The notes: generated from the sequence alone by a model not told the origin. Counted from the first letter of the stretch, positions 1 through 8,190 are shown. The stretch is DNA of 13,860 bases from Candidatus Lindowiibacteriota bacterium (GCA_023249255.1 JAHFCY010000069.1:1-13860), one strand, 5' to 3'. Made by a program: numbers and translations.

Positions 1-853
1 GAAGGCCTTCCCAGCCGCACATGTGAACGTAATTTTCCCAATCCGTTTCTTTGAGACGCCGTTCGATGACCTCCGGCCGCACCTTCGCGCGTTCGTCCGG
101 CGGCAGGGCCGCAATCTCGGGCGGCAGGATTGCCGAGAGCGCCGTACAGCCGTAAGCGTACGGATAATGATCGAACGTGACGCCGAGTTCATCGTGGGCA
201 TCAAGCATTTTTGGAATAAGATGTTCAGCGAGCGGCCAATATTTTTTCCCGGCGATTTTCAGATGCGAGATGTGCAGGCGGCATCGCGCCCGGCGCGCAA
301 TCGTCAGCGCCTCCTCCACGCTTTCCAGAATGGCGATGGATTCATTTCGAAGATGAACCGTCACGATCGGAGCGCGCCGCGCGACGTCCGTCAACTCTTC
401 AATGTCGGCGCCAACCGCCGGCAAATAGGCAAGTCCAAGCGACAGCCCGGCCGCGCCGTCCTCGACGGCCTGCGCAACCGCGTCACCGATGCGCGCGCGT
501 TCGTCCAAGCCGAGCGCCCGCGGCGAGGGACCGAACATCGCGGCCCGAAGCGCGTTGTAGCCTTGAAGAACGCGGACATCAGGCCGATTCAGTGCGCGGC
601 AATACCCGGCGGCGGATGAAAACGGACCGGGGGTCTGTCCCATCACGGCATCGAAGAGACTGTGGATCGCGAACGCGTCTTTTGGCAGGGGCGGAAACGG
701 AGAGATCCCGCAGTTGCCGATGACCTGCGGTCCGACGCCTTGGAGGCGTTTGTCGTTGCGTTCGGGATCGGTCAGGAGCGCAAGATCATCATGCGAATGC
801 GTGTCGACAAATGACGGGCATTCGAAAACCGAATCGCTGATGCGTCGAATCAA
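1..853 (-). CDS. N-acyl-D-amino-acid deacylase (D-aminoacylase) family, C-terminus cut by window edge, N-terminus short
   Basis: The visible 284 codons read as the catalytic barrel of a D-aminoacylase-type amidohydrolase, which hydrolyses N-acyl-D-amino acids to D-amino acids and a carboxylate. Visible motifs are FVDTHSHDD (H19, H21), GNCGISPFP (C48), VTVHLRNES (H167), LHISHLK (H197) and DHYPYAYG (229-235). The H21-C48 and H167-H197 spacings (27 and 30 residues) equal those I recall for the metal ligands of Alcaligenes D-aminoacylase (H69/C96 and H220/H250). The frame has no ATG or GTG near its beginning. The best start is TTG at 853-851, overlapping the TGA of the upstream transporter gene as TTGA. 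This leaves only 18 residues before the first metal-binding His, where the family has about 66, so the N-terminal beta-sandwich half is missing. The gene runs off the left edge, so the catalytic Asp and C-terminus are unseen. It could be a decayed copy or a minimal variant. Family call is firm; integrity is uncertain. Confidence 0.8.
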   Translation of the reverse strand, partial: MIRRISDSVFECPSFVDTHSHDDLALLTDPERNDKRLQGVGPQVIGNCGISPFPPLPKDAFAIHSLFDAVMGQTPGPFSSAAGYCRALNRPDVRVLQGYNALRAAMFGPSPRALGLDERARIGDAVAQAVEDGAAGLSLGLAYLPAVGADIEELTDVARRAPIVTVHLRNESIAILESVEEALTIARRARCRLHISHLKIAGKKYWPLAEHLIPKMLDAHDELGVTFDHYPYAYGCTALSAILPPEIAALPPDERAKVRPEVIERRLKETDWENYVHMCGWEGL

Positions 854-2001
854 GAAAACAACCGGCAGAGCGCCGCGCCGAACAATCCGACGTATGTTCC
901 GATGGCGCCGCCGATGAGGGCAAGAACGACTCCGACGTGCGTGAGCGTGGGCTGATAGACTCCTGCGACGATCGGCGTGGACACAGGCCCCCCGATGCAG
1001 GCCTGGCTTGCGGTCGCCAGATAAAACAGCGGAATGCGAAAGACGTACCCACAGGCGACCAGAATGATGCCGTGCGTCGCCACCATCACCGCGCCAAAGA
1101 TCATCACGGACGGCGATTGAAGGATGGCGCGAAGATTGCTCTGCGCGCCGTACGAGGTCAGCATCAAGAGAAGAATCGTCGTGCCGAACCGGGATGCGCC
1201 GTGACGTTCCCACCGGCGCACAGGCGTCAGCGAGAGAGCGAGACCCACAGTTGTCGCGAGAATGATCGCCCAGGCCTTCGCCGAAAATTGCGGCAAAAAT
1301 GCGGCCAGCAGCGGGCCCATCCAGACGCACGCTTCTCCAAGTCCCACCGCCGAGATCACCATGCCGATTCGATGTCCGACCGACAGGGCGGAACCGTCAC
1401 CCTCCGCCCCATCGGCTTGCCCGCTTGCAATCGGCGTCGCGCGAACGAACGCGTCAAATTTCGACTGATATCCGGCCACAGCGATCAAGATCGCCATCCA
1501 GCCATAAGCCATGATCGTGTCGACAACGATCAATGGCGCCAGGAACGAATCGGGCATCGACAGCGCCTCTTTCACAGCCATCATGTTCGCGCTTCCGCCG
1601 GTCCATGATCCAAGCAATGCGCCCGCAGCCATCCAGAATTCAGCCGGCAGATTTCGATGAACGCAGATGAATCCGAACACAGCGCCGGCAATCATGCCGA
1701 CCGTGCCGATGACCATCGCAAGCAGCGCTTCACGACCGACCCGGGCCAGTTCGTTCCAGGGCGAGCCGAGCAGAAGCAGGATGAGGCAGGGCGGAAGAAC
1801 GTGTCGAGACAAAAAATCATAGACCGGAGATTTTTCCGGAAAGAATCCGAGCGTCGCGCCGACAATCGGAAGGAAATAACAGTAAAAGGGAACTGGAAGG
1901 AAGCGGAATATTTTTTCGCCGATACGTGTTCGAGATATGGCCACGACCGCCGCGACGATGAAAACCAGAACGGCGGCGAGAATCGCCGGTTGCTCAATCA
2001 T
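850..2001 (-). CDS. DUF819 (YjcL-like) integral membrane protein, putative transporter
   Basis: A 383-residue, strongly hydrophobic protein with about ten predicted membrane segments. It carries two glycine-rich signatures typical of the DUF819/YjcL family: GSWTGGSANMMAV (131-143) in the first half and ASQACIGGPVSTPIVAG (331-347) in the second. The pair suggests two related halves, as in many secondary carriers. A hydrophilic loop with many Gly, Asp and Ala residues lies near 190-206. The family is widespread, but I know of no settled substrate. The ATG at 2001 is preceded at very short distance by AGGA (2007-2004) and lies 18 bases after the stop of the amino acid permease gene, so the two are probably translated from one message. 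Its last codons overlap the deacylase start. This placement suggests a role in moving amino acids, peptides or their acyl derivatives, which is inference from context only. Confidence 0.85.
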   Translation of the reverse strand: MIEQPAILAAVLVFIVAAVVAISRTRIGEKIFRFLPVPFYCYFLPIVGATLGFFPEKSPVYDFLSRHVLPPCLILLLLGSPWNELARVGREALLAMVIGTVGMIAGAVFGFICVHRNLPAEFWMAAGALLGSWTGGSANMMAVKEALSMPDSFLAPLIVVDTIMAYGWMAILIAVAGYQSKFDAFVRATPIASGQADGAEGDGSALSVGHRIGMVISAVGLGEACVWMGPLLAAFLPQFSAKAWAIILATTVGLALSLTPVRRWERHGASRFGTTILLLMLTSYGAQSNLRAILQSPSVMIFGAVMVATHGIILVACGYVFRIPLFYLATASQACIGGPVSTPIVAGVYQPTLTHVGVVLALIGGAIGTYVGLFGAALCRLFS

Positions 2002-2019
2002 TTTCCTGGAAAATTGAAA

Positions 2020-3381
2020 TCAGCGGGAATTGGATTCACTGTTTCTGCAAATTTTTTGCCAGAGATAATAGACGGGGATGCCGATCGCGCACACGATCAA
2101 TCCGACCGCGACTTTCTTCGGTCCGCGGACTTGAACCCGGTTGATCAGCATCACGATCGAAATCAGAACATAGAGTCCCGGCACCCACGGATAGCCCCAG
2201 CACTTGTACGGCCGGGGAATTTCCGGATGCCGAAAACGCAGGACGAAGATTGCCGCGACCGTGAGACACAGGAAAACAACAAGAGGTACCGACAGGTAGG
2301 TCAATATTTCGTCGAACGATCCTCCAAAGGCAACGATCAGCCCGCAGGCCCAAACGGCGGAAAAAACAATCGCGCCGGATGGCGTGCCATATTTTTCGTG
2401 GATCTTTTCTCCGAAACTGAAAAACAATTTGTCGCGCGACATGGCAAACAGCGTGCGCGGATTGGTGAGAATCGACGCGCCCAGACATCCGAGCGCGGAA
2501 AACGCGACCAGGAACGAAATTGATTTTCCGGCAGTCTCGCCGAGCAATACCGTCGCGGTTGCGCCGGCCACCGACTGTTCCGCCACCATCTGGTTCATCG
2601 GAAGGGCGTAGAGATAGATGAAATTCATCGCCACATAGATGAGCGCCGTGAGCAGGGTGCCGCAAATGAGAGACAGCGGAATATTCCGGGAGGGATTCTG
2701 GACCTCCTCGGATACGAACACTGTCGCGTTCCATCCCGAGTAGGCAAAGGCCATGGGAACCAGTGCCGCGCCGATGCCGACCCACACATTCGCGCCGGGA
2801 GAGACAATCGCGTTCTGGAAATTTTCCGGGTGGCCGTGCCCGATCGTGACGCCAAGGCCGATCAGGGCCGCCATCGCGAGGATTTTGGCGAACGTGATCG
2901 TGTTCGTCACGCCCGCGCCGAATTTCACACCGATGTAATTGAGAAGCGACAGGACGGCGACGGCCGCCAGCGCCAGGGCCTCCGTCTGGGAAACCGCGTG
3001 AGCGCCGATTCGGAAGAGGATGGCCTCCTCCGACAGCCCGATTTGTTTCGCGAATCCGATTGCCAGGAGCGCGACCGTGCCGGTGCTCGTCACGAGGACA
3101 AACGCCCAGCCGTACAAAAATGCGATCAGCGGGCCATAAGCCACCCGGAGAAACACATAATTGCCGCCCGCGTACGGGTAGGCCGCGCCGAGTTCCCCGT
3201 ACGTGAGCGCGCCGGCCGTCGCGAGAAATCCGCCGATCGCCCACGCGATCAGCACCCAGCCCGCCGACGGCAGAAGCCCGGCGATCTCGCCCGGCGTGAG
3301 AAATATTCCCACACCGATAATGTTGCCGATCACCAGCATGGTTGCGCTGAAAAGTCCCAGGTCGCGCTTGAGCCCCGTCAT
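2020..3381 (-). CDS. APC-superfamily amino acid permease (LAT/SLC7-like)
   Basis: A 453-residue protein of about twelve membrane helices, matching the amino acid-polyamine-organocation superfamily. It imports or exchanges amino acids across the inner membrane. TM1 carries the unwound substrate-site motif IGVGIF (22-27). TM2-3 holds YPYAGGNYVFLRVAYGP, close to the family's PxSGGxYxYLRxAYGP. The central segment has FAYSGWNATVFVSEEVQNP followed by SRNIP, matching the G-W/E-E-x-xNPxRNxP signature of LAT-like members. The C-terminal region has the usual RPYKCWGYP loop. Length is normal and nothing appears broken. The ATG at 3381 gives the expected short cytoplasmic N-terminus (MTGLKRDLGL) and has only a weak ribosome site (GAAG) upstream. 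It lies 44 bases after rnr and 18 bases before the DUF819 gene. The substrate cannot be read from sequence; linkage to a D-aminoacylase makes a neutral or D-amino acid plausible. Confidence 0.92.
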   Translation of the reverse strand: MTGLKRDLGLFSATMLVIGNIIGVGIFLTPGEIAGLLPSAGWVLIAWAIGGFLATAGALTYGELGAAYPYAGGNYVFLRVAYGPLIAFLYGWAFVLVTSTGTVALLAIGFAKQIGLSEEAILFRIGAHAVSQTEALALAAVAVLSLLNYIGVKFGAGVTNTITFAKILAMAALIGLGVTIGHGHPENFQNAIVSPGANVWVGIGAALVPMAFAYSGWNATVFVSEEVQNPSRNIPLSLICGTLLTALIYVAMNFIYLYALPMNQMVAEQSVAGATATVLLGETAGKSISFLVAFSALGCLGASILTNPRTLFAMSRDKLFFSFGEKIHEKYGTPSGAIVFSAVWACGLIVAFGGSFDEILTYLSVPLVVFLCLTVAAIFVLRFRHPEIPRPYKCWGYPWVPGLYVLISIVMLINRVQVRGPKKVAVGLIVCAIGIPVYYLWQKICRNSESNSR

Positions 3382-3425
3382 GCTTCAATTATCGGCAAAA
3401 TCGGGCGGCAAGTGAAAGAGAGGGG

Positions 3426-5420
3426 TTAATCTACAGGCGTGAGGTCAAGCTGTCGGAGCGGCAAATCGACCCGCTCCACGCGCACGCGGATCTCGTCGCC
3501 GATCCGATACCGGCGGCCGGAGCGCCGGCCGACAATGCTGGCCGTCATCTCCGAAAATTCGTACCGGTCGTCACGAAGGGCTGACACGTGCAATAGACCC
3601 TCGACGGTATTCGGAAGTTGAACAAAGAGGCCGAACGAGACGACGCCGGAGACGGTGCCGTTCATCACCTGGCCGAGCCGGCCCTGCATGTCCTCGAGCA
3701 GTTTCACCTTGACCGACTCGCGCTCCGCCTCCATCGCCTTGATTTCCATCTCGGTCGAATGTTTGGCCGTCTGCGTCAGAAGGCTTTCTATTTTTTTCAA
3801 TTCCGATTTCGGGGGAGTGCGGCCCTGCAAGACCTCCGACAGCATCCGGTGAACGGTGAGGTCGGGATAGCGGCGGATGGGCGATGTGAAATGGCAGTAG
3901 CAGGAGGAGCCGAGGCCGAAGTGGCCGATGTTCGTCGTCGTATAAACGGCCTTGGGCATGGACCGCAGAAGCTGGTAGTTGACGACGCGCTCCCAGGGAC
4001 CGCCTTTGACTTCGCCAAGCAGCGCCTGCAGGCGCCGCGCGACGACGAGGGATTTGTTCCGCGTCTCTGCGCGCGTCTCGGGGCGTCCCCGGCCTTTCAG
4101 ACGGGCCTTGACGCCGAGGTTGTGCAAAAATTGTTCGAGGACGAGAAGTTTGGTCTCTTCGGGCGGCGCGTGAACACGGTACACCATCGGAAGAATTTTG
4201 GCGGTCAGGTACTCGGCGACGGCCTCGTTTGCGCCGATCATGTATTCCTCAATGAGCTGATGCGAAATCGTGTGCATGAGCACCCGCACGTCCTTGACCT
4301 TCCCCTGTTCGTCGAGGATCAGTTTCACTTCCGGAAAATCAAAATCGATGCTGCCGCGATCCGCCCGCCTCGCCCGAATCTGCCGCGCCAGACGCGCCAG
4401 ATCGCGGAGGAATTCAAAGCGCTCCGGATAGCGGCCGGTGTCCAGAATTTCGTCAACCTCGTCGTAATGAAACCGCCGGCCCACCCGGATCACGCTTCTG
4501 TGAAACGCCGCACCCTCGAGCCGTCCGTCGGACGTGTATTCGAGAAAAGCGGACAGCGCAAGCCGGTCTTCGCCGGCGTTCAAACTGCAAATGCCGTTGG
4601 AGAGGTTTTGCGGAAGCATCGGGATGACGCCGTCGACCAGATAGATCGACGTGGCCCGCCGCACGGCCTCGTCGTCCAGCGCCGTGCCCGGCCGGACGTA
4701 GTGCGACACGTCGGCGATGTGAACGCCGACTCGCAGACGGTCGTCTGTTATCCGTTCGAATGAGATGGCGTCGTCGAGATCGCGCGCGTCGATGGGATCG
4801 ATGGTCAGGATGGGGAGATTTCGCAGATCAAGCCGGCCGGTCAGATCGTGATTCGGCACGTGGTCCGGAATTTCGTCCGCTGCGCGATGGACAGCCCGGG
4901 AAAATCCGGCCGGGACTTCGTGCCGGGCCAGCACCGTTTTCATTTCGACGTCCGGCGATCCGCTCGGCCCGATGACGTCCGTCACGACCGCGCGAAGCGG
5001 ATTGTAGGCGGTCATCTCGGCGATCACCCGGTCGGACTCGCGCGCGCCGTGGAGGTCGGCCGCGTCGATCGTGATCGACTCGTAGAATCGCGACATCAGC
5101 GGCATGAGATAATAAAACACGCCGTGCCGCCGCAGATCTCCGACCACCCGCGGGATGCCGCGCTCCAGAATTTCGACGACGCGCCCCTCCGCCCGACGGC
5201 CCGGTCCGCCCGGCCGCAGGATCTTTGCCCGGACACGGTCCTTGTCCTGCGATCCATTCAGATTCGCACCGTGGATGTACAGGTCATCCTCGGAGGTATC
5301 GTCGGGGATAAAAAATCCGGAACCGGCGTCGACCCGTCGGATCACGCCCTCCCATTCTTTCGCGGCCGGCGGTCCCGGCCTGTGTTTGAACGTGCGATTG
5401 CGTCGTGACATGCCGGTCAT
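3426..5420 (-). CDS. rnr: Ribonuclease R (RNase II/RNB family 3'-5' exoribonuclease), short form
   Basis: A 664-residue processive, Mg-dependent 3'-5' exoribonuclease that degrades structured RNA in the cytoplasm. Domains in order: cold-shock-type RNA-binding folds at about 21-160, the RNB catalytic domain at about 195-530, and a C-terminal S1 domain at about 580-662. The active-site block TIDPIDARDLDDAI (206-219) supplies the four acidic ligands D208, D214, D216 and D217. HIADVSHYV (234-242) and TTNIGHFGLG (495-504), followed by HFTSPIRRYPDL (510-521), are hallmark RNase R/II blocks. It is shorter than E. coli RNase R (about 813 residues): there is no N-terminal helix-turn-helix extension and the protein ends right after S1 without a long Lys-rich tail. 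ATG at 5420 is used; an in-frame ATG three codons later is equally possible. It heads the minus-strand gene run and is divergent from the sensor kinase gene. RNase II is the alternative, but the block sequences favour RNase R. Confidence 0.92.
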   Translation of the reverse strand: MTGMSRRNRTFKHRPGPPAAKEWEGVIRRVDAGSGFFIPDDTSEDDLYIHGANLNGSQDKDRVRAKILRPGGPGRRAEGRVVEILERGIPRVVGDLRRHGVFYYLMPLMSRFYESITIDAADLHGARESDRVIAEMTAYNPLRAVVTDVIGPSGSPDVEMKTVLARHEVPAGFSRAVHRAADEIPDHVPNHDLTGRLDLRNLPILTIDPIDARDLDDAISFERITDDRLRVGVHIADVSHYVRPGTALDDEAVRRATSIYLVDGVIPMLPQNLSNGICSLNAGEDRLALSAFLEYTSDGRLEGAAFHRSVIRVGRRFHYDEVDEILDTGRYPERFEFLRDLARLARQIRARRADRGSIDFDFPEVKLILDEQGKVKDVRVLMHTISHQLIEEYMIGANEAVAEYLTAKILPMVYRVHAPPEETKLLVLEQFLHNLGVKARLKGRGRPETRAETRNKSLVVARRLQALLGEVKGGPWERVVNYQLLRSMPKAVYTTTNIGHFGLGSSCYCHFTSPIRRYPDLTVHRMLSEVLQGRTPPKSELKKIESLLTQTAKHSTEMEIKAMEAERESVKVKLLEDMQGRLGQVMNGTVSGVVSFGLFVQLPNTVEGLLHVSALRDDRYEFSEMTASIVGRRSGRRYRIGDEIRVRVERVDLPLRQLDLTPVD

Positions 5421-5507
5421 GCTATCCCACAGCCGGAATTTATCAAGCCAAAAAAGTTATCGGGGCATGGCGGACGATCATGGAAAAATATAGTAGGATC
5501 GTTTTCC
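5421..5507. promoter_or_regulatory. Divergent intergenic region between rnr and the sensor kinase gene
   Basis: These 87 bases separate two genes transcribed away from each other, so promoters for both must lie here or extend into the coding ends. The stretch is locally AT-rich (for example around 5438-5460 and 5483-5494). I see no -35/-10 pair with good spacing on either strand. On the plus strand AGGA at 5495-5498, nine bases before the kinase ATG at 5508, is a reasonable ribosome site and supports that start. Confidence refers to the region being regulatory, not to any one box. Confidence 0.6.
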
Positions 5508-8108
5508 ATGGAATCGCAGTCCGCTCGCCGGAACATTTTGTGGTTGGCCTGGCTTGTCCTGGCGGTTTCCGTGGCCGCGGCTTTCTGGGCCTACGAGGCC
5601 GCCCGGGACCAGGTCCTCCAGCGGGATGCCGGCCGGTTTGACACCCGGGTCGAGATGGTCAAGACGTCGATCAAAGAGCGCATGCACGTTTACGAGCAGG
5701 TTCTTCGGGGCGCGTCCGGACTCTTTGCGGCCTCCAAATCGGTCGAGCGAGGTGAATGGCGGGCTTACCTGTCCTCGTTGAACATCGAAGAAAATTATCC
5801 GGGCGCAAGAGGCATCGCCTTTGTCCAGCGCGTGAAAAACCAAGATTTGCCGGCCTTCGCGGCGGCGGTGCGGTCAGAAGGCTTCCCTGATTTTTCCGTC
5901 CGGCCCGCCGGAATCCGCGCCGATTATTTAGTCGTCACGTACATCGAGCCGATGGCGGCCAACTCCGGTCTCCTCGGCTACGACATCGGCGCCGATACGG
6001 CCATGCGCCGGCCCGCGGCGGAGCAGGCCCGCGACCGTGATCGGCCGACTATGACCGGAAAAATCATTCTGGCGAACGACACGAACATGCGATCGGGATT
6101 TGCGTTTCTCCTCCCGATTTACAGCAACAGCTTTCCGACGGAAACCGTTTACGAACGCCGGGCGGCGATCCAGGGATGGATCTATTGTCCGTTCGATCTT
6201 GCCCGTCTCATGGACGGCATGCGCGGTTCGGAGGGCCAGGACGTCGATCTTGAAATTTTTGACGGCCTCGAAATGGATGCCGGTCATCTGCTTTTTTCCA
6301 CGAAATCCAACCCCGAAAATCCCGTTCTTGCCGGCCGTCCGCGATTTCTTCTGACGGCGCCGATCGAAGTCGGCGACCGGTTGTGGCTGCTGAATGTCTC
6401 GTCCCGGCCCGAATTCGACGCCGCGTCGGACCGTGCATGGCCTATTCTCGTTCTCGTCATCGGGCTTCTTGGCAGTTTTCTGCTTTTTAGCATCACCTGG
6501 TCGTTGGCAACCACACGCCGCCGCGCGCTGGCCCAGGCCGAAACCATGACCGCGCGACTGCGATCGGTCCTCGAGACCGCGTCGGACGCATTCATCGCCG
6601 CCGATCAGACCGGCGTCATCACCGACTGGAATCGGCAGGCGGAACTGACGTTCGGCTGGAAACGAAATGAAGCGATCGGCCGGAGCATCGCCGAACTGAT
6701 TATTCCGCCGAAATACCGGGAACCGCATACGCGCGGCTTCAAACATTTTATGGAAACCCGCGAGGGGCCCATTCTGAACCGCCGCGTGGAATTGTCGGCC
6801 CTCCACCGCGATGGCCGCGAATTTCCCGTCGAGATCACAGTCTGGCCGATCCACGTCGGCGACGCCTATACGTTCAACGCCTTTGTCTACGACATCACCG
6901 AACGCCGCCGGGCCCAGAAGGATCTGCTTCAGGCCCGATATGCGGCCGAGGCGGCCAATCAGTCCAAGAGCGAATTTCTCGCGCACATGAGCCATGAGCT
7001 TCGCGCCCCGCTTAATTCCATCATCGGCTTCGCCCAGATTCTTCAGATCAACAAAGGCAAAAAATTCCAGGATACGGAACTGGCCTATCTTGATCGCATC
7101 CTCGAAAACGCCAACCACCTTCTGACGCTCATCAATGAGGTCCTTGATCTGTCGAAGGTCGAAGCGCACCGGATGAGGCTCGACATCGAATCCGTCGACT
7201 TGGAGGGATTCATCCGCCAGACGCTGGATCAGATGGAAGACCGGGTGTTGGGCCGGCCGGTAAAACTGGTCGCCGATCTGCCGAGGCCCATGGCGCCGAT
7301 AGACACGGATGCGGTCAAACTTAGACAGGTTCTGTTCAATCTGATCGGCAACGCCGTGAAATTTACGGAACACGGAACCATCACGATCCGCGTGGTGGTT
7401 GATCCCGAATCGCTTGCGCCGGAACGGATCGACGTGATTGACACCGGCATCGGCATTTCGCCAACCAAACTCCAATCCATATTCGAACCGTTCGAGCAGG
7501 TCGATCCCGATTCCGCGCGCAAATACGGCGGAACCGGTCTGGGACTGACAATTTGCCGGTCGCTCTGTCAACTCATGGGATACCGGATTGAGGCGCAGAG
7601 CGATCCGGGAAAAGGGTCCCTGTTCAGCGTGATCATTCCCAAAGAGGCGGCGCGGGAATGGAACGCATCGAATCCCGGCGTCCGGCGAACGAAACGACCT
7701 GCCGCGGTCGCCACGGCGCGAATCGGGGAGCCGGCCCCGGCGAAATTTTCCGGAAAAATTGCGTTGATCATCGACGACGAACCTGATTCACGGCTGTTGT
7801 TGTCGCGGCACTTTGAGGATCTCGGCTTTCAAGTCCACTCCGCCGGCTCGGCGGAGCAAGGCGTTCAAATGGCGCGTGAGACTCAACCGGATCTCATAAC
7901 GGTTGACCTGCTGATGCGCAACAAAAACGGCTGGGACCTGATCCGGGAAATGAGGTCCGATCCCGATCTCGGCGGAGTCCCGCTGATTGTCGTCAGCAAC
8001 ATTGCCGAAGATAATCGCGCGTCGCTCGGCCATGCCGACGAGGTGTTGAACAAACCCGTGACGCGGGAGGCGCTGACCGAGGCGCTTCGGAAAAATCTGC
8101 GCTTTTAG
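5508..8108 (+). CDS. CHASE-PAS hybrid sensor histidine kinase with C-terminal receiver domain
   Basis: An 866-residue inner-membrane signalling protein. TM1 is at about 9-29. A CHASE-type extracytoplasmic sensor spans about 60-260 (NYPGARGIAFVQRV, then YIEPMAAN and LGYDIGAD). TM2 is at about 311-332, and a PAS domain at about 347-465 ends in the usual DITERR linker. The dimerisation box has the phosphorylatable His in MSHELRAPLN (H496). The ATPase domain shows N-box N611/N615, G1 DTGIGI (645-650), F-box FEPFEQVD (659-666) and G2 GGTGLGL (674-680). A receiver follows a Pro/Ala/Arg linker, with D756-D757, phospho-acceptor D800, S830 and K849. The kinase presumably senses a small external ligand and passes phosphate H496 to D800, then to an HPt protein not seen here. 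The receiver has RNKNGW after its acceptor loop where MPxMDGW is usual. The start at 5508 gives a short positively charged N-terminus before TM1. No partner regulator is adjacent; ligand and output are unknown. Confidence 0.95.
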   Translation: MESQSARRNILWLAWLVLAVSVAAAFWAYEAARDQVLQRDAGRFDTRVEMVKTSIKERMHVYEQVLRGASGLFAASKSVERGEWRAYLSSLNIEENYPGARGIAFVQRVKNQDLPAFAAAVRSEGFPDFSVRPAGIRADYLVVTYIEPMAANSGLLGYDIGADTAMRRPAAEQARDRDRPTMTGKIILANDTNMRSGFAFLLPIYSNSFPTETVYERRAAIQGWIYCPFDLARLMDGMRGSEGQDVDLEIFDGLEMDAGHLLFSTKSNPENPVLAGRPRFLLTAPIEVGDRLWLLNVSSRPEFDAASDRAWPILVLVIGLLGSFLLFSITWSLATTRRRALAQAETMTARLRSVLETASDAFIAADQTGVITDWNRQAELTFGWKRNEAIGRSIAELIIPPKYREPHTRGFKHFMETREGPILNRRVELSALHRDGREFPVEITVWPIHVGDAYTFNAFVYDITERRRAQKDLLQARYAAEAANQSKSEFLAHMSHELRAPLNSIIGFAQILQINKGKKFQDTELAYLDRILENANHLLTLINEVLDLSKVEAHRMRLDIESVDLEGFIRQTLDQMEDRVLGRPVKLVADLPRPMAPIDTDAVKLRQVLFNLIGNAVKFTEHGTITIRVVVDPESLAPERIDVIDTGIGISPTKLQSIFEPFEQVDPDSARKYGGTGLGLTICRSLCQLMGYRIEAQSDPGKGSLFSVIIPKEAAREWNASNPGVRRTKRPAAVATARIGEPAPAKFSGKIALIIDDEPDSRLLLSRHFEDLGFQVHSAGSAEQGVQMARETQPDLITVDLLMRNKNGWDLIREMRSDPDLGGVPLIVVSNIAEDNRASLGHADEVLNKPVTREALTEALRKNLRF

Positions 8109-8147
8109 CGGCTAGGAACTCACTGGACACTTTTTCTGTCCGTTTGC

Positions 8148-8176
8148 TTGTGAAGCATCCACGGCTTTGTTATAGA
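8148..8176 (+). promoter_or_regulatory. Candidate sigma70-type promoter for argBDFGH
   Basis: TTGTGA at 8148-8153 is followed after exactly 17 bases by TATAGA at 8171-8176. Each hexamer matches four of six positions of the TTGACA/TATAAT consensus at optimal spacing. It lies in the 126-base gap between the kinase stop and the argB start and would begin transcripts near 8183, giving a leader of about 50 bases. I see no ArgR-type operator palindrome overlapping it. Read by eye only. Confidence 0.5.
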
Positions 8177-8190
8177 ATGTCGTCCTCTCC

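Noticed and set aside
1657-2523. A plus-strand 288-codon frame crossing the DUF819/permease junction
   Set aside because: It runs antisense to both membrane-protein genes. Its very hydrophilic Arg/Asp/Asn-rich product is the expected complement of hydrophobic codons.
3393-3411. Direct repeat of CGGCAA between rnr and the permease gene as an operator
   Set aside because: Two six-base copies in GC-rich DNA are easily found by chance, and they show no palindromic symmetry or promoter association.
3618-4763. A 381-codon open frame on the plus strand opposite rnr
   Set aside because: Antisense to the RNB catalytic domain, with low-complexity composition and no family features. Similar shadows lie opposite the permease, argD and argG genes.
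5489-5494. TATAGT as a -10 box for the sensor kinase gene
   Set aside because: It would place the transcript start at about 5501, after the apparent ribosome site at 5495-5498, and there is no matching -35 box 17 bases upstream.
5928-7571. A 547-codon open frame on the minus strand opposite the sensor kinase gene
   Set aside because: It is fully antisense to a gene with clear domains and motifs, and its protein is rich in Arg, Asp, Phe and Gly without any recognisable domain. This is the usual artefact of GC-rich codon bias.
8125-8141. Inverted repeat GGACA/TGTCC with a T-rich loop just after the kinase stop, as a possible terminator
   Set aside because: Only five paired bases (plus one wobble), with the T-run in the loop rather than after the stem. 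It is too weak to call.
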